Below are positions 5,033 to 5,185 of a DNA stretch of 5,185 bases, one piece after another. Source of the DNA: Nitrospirota bacterium. Lineage in GTDB: Bacteria; Nitrospirota; Nitrospiria; Nitrospirales; UBA8639. Positions within the stretch are counted from its first letter, which is position 1. Each line of letters opens with the position of its first letter. The notes below the pieces were generated by a model that did no database searches, was not told the origin of the DNA, and saw only the letters and a program-made list of their open reading frames with translations. The DNA lies in contig JAOUNC010000236.1 of assembly GCA_029881175.1 (NCBI GenBank), positions 1-5,185 on the forward strand, in the 5' to 3' direction. The position numbers and the translations under genes are program-made.

Positions 5033-5185
5033 CATCGGCCTCCACCAAATTTTCTACTGATCCGAAAATTCCTAGAGGAGGGGAGCGGTAGGGATGGTTC
5101 ATTTTCTGAAGCAAAGCTGGGTTCTTGAGGGTTCGGGGTGGTGCCGTTTTTAACCCGGATTCAGCAGTAGGGTTTTACTATGGTA

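Larger units (their letters stand above)
4608..5185. other. Right intergenic region without an intact gene
   Basis: This stretch holds the porin promoter region, the inverted repeat 4702-4720, the palindrome cluster 4802-4977 and the possible gene remnant 4988-5032. From 5047 to 5185 I see only a weak AACCC/GGGTT inverted repeat (5152-5156/5170-5174) and no gene. The plus-strand open frames here (for example 4766-5128) run through the palindromes, lack a ribosome site and look spurious. Confidence 0.5.

Noticed and set aside
4766..5128. 120-codon plus-strand frame at the right end
   Set aside because: It runs through several palindromes, has no ribosome site and no recognisable sequence; most likely chance openness.
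1..5185. CRISPR array, toxin-antitoxin pair, defence island or complete insertion sequence
   Set aside because: I looked for regularly spaced repeats, small overlapping gene pairs, nuclease/helicase motifs and transposase motifs on both strands and found none.

Overview
The window looks like an ordinary chromosomal stretch of a Gram-negative bacterium. A predicted outer-membrane beta-barrel with a signal peptide and a C-terminal Phe shows that an outer membrane is present. The combination of an alginate-export-family porin, a companion protein of unknown function and a SemiSWEET, at roughly 50% GC, made me think of Nitrospirota (Nitrospira-like). That is inference from memory; no marker gene in the window fixes the taxon.

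Left part (1-1045, all on the minus strand). Positions 1-111 carry the first 37 codons of a small HD-domain (p)ppGpp hydrolase (SpoT/MESH1-like), cut by the window edge. A 9-bp hairpin separates it from the 3' end of an SLC13/ArsB-type permease gene (211-1045). The permease is broken in two ways. About a third of the expected protein is missing at a junction near 920-933, which also shifts the frame. A +1/-1 frameshift pair also scrambles its most conserved C-terminal motif.

Middle (1046-2450). A divergent intergenic region with a plausible sigma70 promoter leads to a complete 84-aa SemiSWEET sugar transporter on the plus strand. The best start is 1217, not the upstream ATG at 1157. Facing it on the minus strand is a 98-aa membrane-anchored protein with a C-terminal 'sunset'-type domain. 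A possible bidirectional terminator lies between the two. Positions 2034-2450 hold no convincing gene but several hairpins.

Right part (2451-5185, minus strand). A two-gene unit encodes an alginate-export-family outer-membrane protein (best start GTG 4607, not TTG 4694) followed 3 bases later by a 234-aa conserved-looking protein of unknown function. Upstream are a possible promoter and a perfect 6-7-6 inverted repeat. Positions 4802-4977 hold a cluster of nested palindromes resembling a REP/MITE-type element. It abuts what may be the truncated 5' end of another minus-strand gene, which has a strong Shine-Dalgarno sequence but only 14 codons. The last ~150 bases hold nothing I can identify.

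I see no CRISPR array, tRNA, rRNA, integrase or complete insertion sequence. No clear new multi-gene system is visible. The best leads are the orphan 234-aa protein coupled to the porin, and the cluster of gene decay and palindromes.
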